This document shows positions 50,095 through 52,824 of a DNA stretch of 52,824 nt, piece after piece (within the stretch, counting starts at the first letter, position 1; every line of letters starts with the position of its first letter). Position numbers and translations under genes: made by a program. Below the pieces are notes generated by a model, which was not told where the DNA came from, searched no databases, and saw only the letters and a list, made by a program, of their open reading frames with translations. This DNA is from Gemmata sp. (GTDB lineage Bacteria > Planctomycetota > Planctomycetia > Gemmatales > Gemmataceae), in assembly GCA_025055115.1 (NCBI GenBank), contig JANWYJ010000014.1, positions 1 through 52,824 of the forward strand, in the 5' to 3' direction.

Positions 50095-50184
50095 GGAACG
50101 GGAGCCGGATACGGTTGGCCGGGCTGCGTTGCTAGCGCAGAAGCCCCTCGAGGGGGTGTGAGGGTTCGAATCCCTCCCCTTCCG
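50095..50184 (+). tRNA. tRNA-Ser (GCT)
   Basis: A 90-nt class II tRNA with long variable arm (GCCCCTCGAGGGGG-type stem), anticodon stem CTGCG/CGCAG with loop TTGCTAG giving GCT (50131-50133), T-arm GAGGG-TTCGAAT-CCCTC and discriminator G as usual for Ser. The acceptor GGAACGG/CCCTTCC has one C-C mismatch at pair 5. CCA is not encoded. Confidence 0.85.
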
Positions 50185-50261
50185 CTCAACAACAATCATC
50201 CTCGCCCATCCTCGCCGGGGGGAGGAACACGCAGCCGATTCCCAGATGGACACAACAACCA

Positions 50262-50334
50262 GCCTCGGTGGTGAAATGGATAATCATCTCACGCTTCGAA
50301 CGTGAGGTTCTAGGTTCAAGTCCTAGCCGAGGTA
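50262..50334 (+). tRNA. tRNA-Arg (TCG)
   Basis: Acceptor GCCTCGG/CCGAGGT (G-U at the end), D-stem GTGA/TCAT, anticodon stem TCACG/CGTGA with loop CTTCGAA giving TCG (50296-50298), T-arm CTAGG-TTCAAGT-CCTAG, discriminator A. Ends the array, 145 nt before the cytochrome/WD40 gene. No encoded CCA. Confidence 0.87.
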
Positions 50335-50479
50335 CCTCGCGCCATCACCCGACTGACTCGGCGGCGGTCACTTCATTGGGCCGCGTGAGCGTTCGTCGGA
50401 GATTCTGTCGTTGCTTATCGTGGCCGGTTCGGCTACACTGTTTGTGTCCCGCCTGCTCTCACTTTCCCGAGAAACTCCC

Positions 50480-51991
50480 ATGCGCATGTGTATGCTTGGT
50501 GGCAATGGGTTCATGTGTATGCTTGGTGGTCATGGGTTGCGGTTGGTTCTGGCCGTGGGTACGGTCCTGTTCGCTGCTTCTTCGGTGGCGGTGGCTCAAT
50601 CGGCTAAGCCGGTCAGCTTCATTCACGATGTGGCTCCGATTCTCAAGGAGAATTGCCTGGCCTGTCATGATGCCAAGAAAAAATCGGGCAAATACGACAT
50701 GACGACCTACGAAAAGATTCTCGCCGGCGGTTCGGGGGGGGAACCGATTGTGCCGGGCAATCCGGAGGCCAGTGAATTCTACGAGCTGATCGTGACGAGC
50801 GAACAACGTCGCATGCCTCCGCGCGACAAAGGCGAAGCCGTGCCCAAGGAGAAGGCGGCCATCATCGCCCAATGGATCAAGGAAGGGGCCAAACTCGATG
50901 CCGGCATCGACCCGAAAGCCGATTTGGTGAAGGAACTGCGCATCCGCTGGAAACCGCCGGTGCCGCCCAAGGTGTATCCTTTCCCGGCGATTGTCAACGC
51001 CTTGACTTTCACCCCCGACAACCAACACCTGGTGGTGGGCGGCCATCACGAACTGACAGTATGGGAAGTGGCCACCGGAAAGTTGGTCAAGCGCATCTAC
51101 ACACGGGCGGAACGGGCCTACGGGTTGGCTTTTCTCCCCGATGGTAAGCTCGCGGTCGCCGGTGGCCGGCCGGGTCAAGAGGGGGACGTTCGCATCTACA
51201 ATATTCAAGCCCAAGGCCACAAAGACGGCGACGTGGAAATTCTCGATGGCGTCAACGATCAGGCTGTTCTCGTCAAGCACCTGTTCGATGTGGATGATTC
51301 GGTCTTATGTCTGGCGGTCACGCCCGATGGGAAAACGCTGGCTGCCGGCGGCTGCGACCGCGCAGTGCGCGTGTTCGACCTCTCCGCCGGCTGGGAGAAA
51401 GCGAAACTGACACAAACGGTCGAAAACCACGCCGATTGGGTTCTGGGTTGCACGCTCACGCCCGATGGCAAGTACCTGATCACCGCCGGACGCGATAAAA
51501 CCGCCAAGGTGTGGGATTTGCAGGCGAAAGAATCGGTGGTGACGTTCCCCGAACATAAGGAAACGGTCTATGCGGTCGCGGTCAAACCCGACGGTAGCAC
51601 TGGCTTCTCGGTTGGGGCCGACCGGCAGATTCGCACCTGGAAACCGAACGGCGAAGGCAAGCAAGTCAAAAGCGCCGGCGGCCACAGCGACGAGGTGTTC
51701 AAAGTGGTCGCCCATCCGAAGCAACCCCTGTTGGCCACTTCGAGTGCCGATAAAACCGTGCGCCTCTGGAACGCGGATAACCTCACCGCCACCAAACAAC
51801 TGACCGGCCTGGGCGATTATGTATACGCTGTAGCGTTCAGTAGCGACGGCGAACTGGTGGCTGGGGGCAGCTACGATGGTACCGTGGCGGTGTGGAAAGT
51901 CAGCGATGGCAGCACCGTGAAGGTCTTCAATGCCAGCCCCGGCCTGACCAGCGCCGCAGCATCGCCCCAACCGGGCCCATCGAAAAAGTAA
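50480..51991 (+). CDS. Cytochrome-c and WD40-repeat exported protein
   Basis: 503 residues. After a signal segment (LRLVLAVGTVLFAASSVAVAQ) comes a planctomycete cytochrome-c-like domain with heme motif CLACH (in ILKENCLACHDAKKKSGKYDMTTYEKILAGG), followed by about seven WD40 repeats from residue 165 (LTVWEVATGKLV, VRVFDL, AKVWDL, IRTWKP, VRLWNA, VAVWKV). Such proteins are common in planctomycetes and are thought to bind polymers or partners outside the cell. The N-terminus before the signal is lengthened by a 27-bp tandem duplication; the true start may be the second copy (ATG 50513 or 50519). Ribosome site is weak. Confidence 0.88.
   Translation: MRMCMLGGNGFMCMLGGHGLRLVLAVGTVLFAASSVAVAQSAKPVSFIHDVAPILKENCLACHDAKKKSGKYDMTTYEKILAGGSGGEPIVPGNPEASEFYELIVTSEQRRMPPRDKGEAVPKEKAAIIAQWIKEGAKLDAGIDPKADLVKELRIRWKPPVPPKVYPFPAIVNALTFTPDNQHLVVGGHHELTVWEVATGKLVKRIYTRAERAYGLAFLPDGKLAVAGGRPGQEGDVRIYNIQAQGHKDGDVEILDGVNDQAVLVKHLFDVDDSVLCLAVTPDGKTLAAGGCDRAVRVFDLSAGWEKAKLTQTVENHADWVLGCTLTPDGKYLITAGRDKTAKVWDLQAKESVVTFPEHKETVYAVAVKPDGSTGFSVGADRQIRTWKPNGEGKQVKSAGGHSDEVFKVVAHPKQPLLATSSADKTVRLWNADNLTATKQLTGLGDYVYAVAFSSDGELVAGGSYDGTVAVWKVSDGSTVKVFNASPGLTSAAASPQPGPSKK
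50486..50539. repeat. 27-bp tandem duplication at gene start
   Basis: 50486-50512 and 50513-50539 match at 24 of 27 bases. Each copy begins ATGTGTATGCTTGG and encodes MCMLGGxGx, so the gene has extra in-frame ATG codons before the signal peptide. Confidence 0.9.
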
Positions 51992-52824
51992 CGTAGCCCA
52001 GCACGTCAGAACACACGTTCACACATGCGCTGCGGGATGGTGGGCAACCCCACCCCGACCAGAAGCCACTAGCTGCTCTCAACCGTGGGGATGTCGAATT
52101 TTGGCGAAATGTTCCCCGTGAAACGTCGGCGAATGTTAGAATGTCGTGCCGAAGTACCTGCCCAATATGAACATGTGAATATTCATTGTGTTTTCACCAT
52201 TTTCCCTCAGAATTGGCACGCCATCGTAACGCGACAAAAATAGACATCCGACGCCACCGCACCGTGACACTCATAGGACTGTCCGCGGTTCCGGCTGCAT
52301 GCTAGCTAAACGCTCTGGGCTTTCCGCGATATTGGACTGACGATTTGCGGTTGGCCTGAGGATCAATTCGTATCCCTGTCGTATCCCTGGTCGAACCATC
52401 GACACGCGGATCGTCAGGAGCATTTTCCGAAACCTGATGGCGTTATCACGAGCCGCCAAGGCCACCGATAGCGCTCTCCACTCCCATCGACACGCGACAC
52501 ATTCTCGGCCAACGCTACGGAACCAGCCTCTGTCTCCCATGCCTAGTAGCACTCTGTATCGCCAGGCGAATCACTCGCGTGAGGGGGATAGTCGATATCC
52601 GCGGGTGTGTGTCGATGAAGCCGTCACAAGCTGGTATGTTGACCGGGGCGATGCCGGCAGGCCAGACGCGGCCGATTCTCCACAACCCAGACTGTCTTGA
52701 CGAACACCTGGATAGGACCGACCGCGTGATGTGTTTGAGGCGTGAAGTCGGTTGGATGTGCATGCGTCAAGCCAGTTGGACGTTCGGATGTTCGTCGGCT
52801 GGGGGAACCGACTACCAGGGGCTG
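51992..52824. other. 833-nt tail with no recognisable gene
   Basis: Open frames here have no family features, biased composition or a good ribosome site. Small repeats occur: CGTATCCCTG at 52369 and 52380, and CATCGACACGCG at about 52397 and 52486. It may hold regulatory sequence for a gene beyond the window. Confidence 0.4.

Overview
The window looks like a chromosomal segment of a planctomycete, most likely of the Gemmataceae type. Supporting signs are two DUF1501 (TAT-exported, sulfatase-like) proteins, a cytochrome-c/WD40 fusion, a pre-peptidase-domain secreted protein, zinc-ribbon membrane proteins, DUF2760, formaldehyde-activating enzyme with methylene-H4MPT dehydrogenase, an HpnD/HpnE squalene pair, high GC, and single genes or short gene pairs rather than long operons. 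No 16S rRNA is present, so the placement rests on gene content alone.

Layout. 0-9 kb: sugar-phosphate isomerase-like protein, a solitary nuoN, TatD nuclease, ROK kinase, HEAT protein, SDR plus scpA, glgC. 9-19 kb: lipoprotein, zinc-ribbon protein, ParB-like protein, DUF1501, TPR, CoA-transferase subunit A, NUDIX, site-2 protease, hisS with an overlapping PD-(D/E)XK protein. 20-26 kb: a second isomerase-like protein, an OxyR-like regulator, selA, DUF1501, recA. 26-31 kb: repeat-rich gap, fae-mtdB C1 pair, a frameshifted gene coupled to an aspartic protease, DUF2760, SDR plus phosphatase. 31-39 kb: asnB, a DevCAB-type exporter, hpnD and hpnE, all on one strand. 39-49 kb: membrane proteins, rsmH with a sigma-like factor, an MCE-OmpA fusion, a pre-peptidase protein, a selenoprotein, O-methyltransferase, ribD. 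49.1-50.3 kb: a dense array of normal and strange tRNA genes, followed by a cytochrome/WD40 protein and about 0.8 kb with no recognisable gene.

The main discovery candidate is at 46545-46886. It is a lipoprotein with a heavy-metal-associated (HMA) domain whose two metal-binding cysteines (GMTCxxC) are both encoded by in-frame TGA. Two hairpins of 7 bp lie directly 3' of the TGAs, each with a G in the first two loop positions, as in bacterial SECIS elements. selA lies about 23 kb away in the same window, so selenocysteine insertion is plausible, giving a UxxU metal-binding lipoprotein. A normal gene caller would cut it into two fragments.

Two other unusual layers stand out. First, five pairs of direct repeats have a nearly constant offset of 73-74 bp. 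Four of these pairs span the stop codon of a gene (DUF1501, mtdB, asnB, zinc-ribbon membrane protein), and shorter tandem copies span two more stop codons (glgC, the ABC permease). Second, the tRNA array contains three related class I tRNAs with leucine anticodons (CAA, CAG, GAG) that lack the long variable arm, a Gly-like tRNA with G at position 33, a Met-like tRNA with a collapsed D-arm, and degenerate tRNA-like hairpins.
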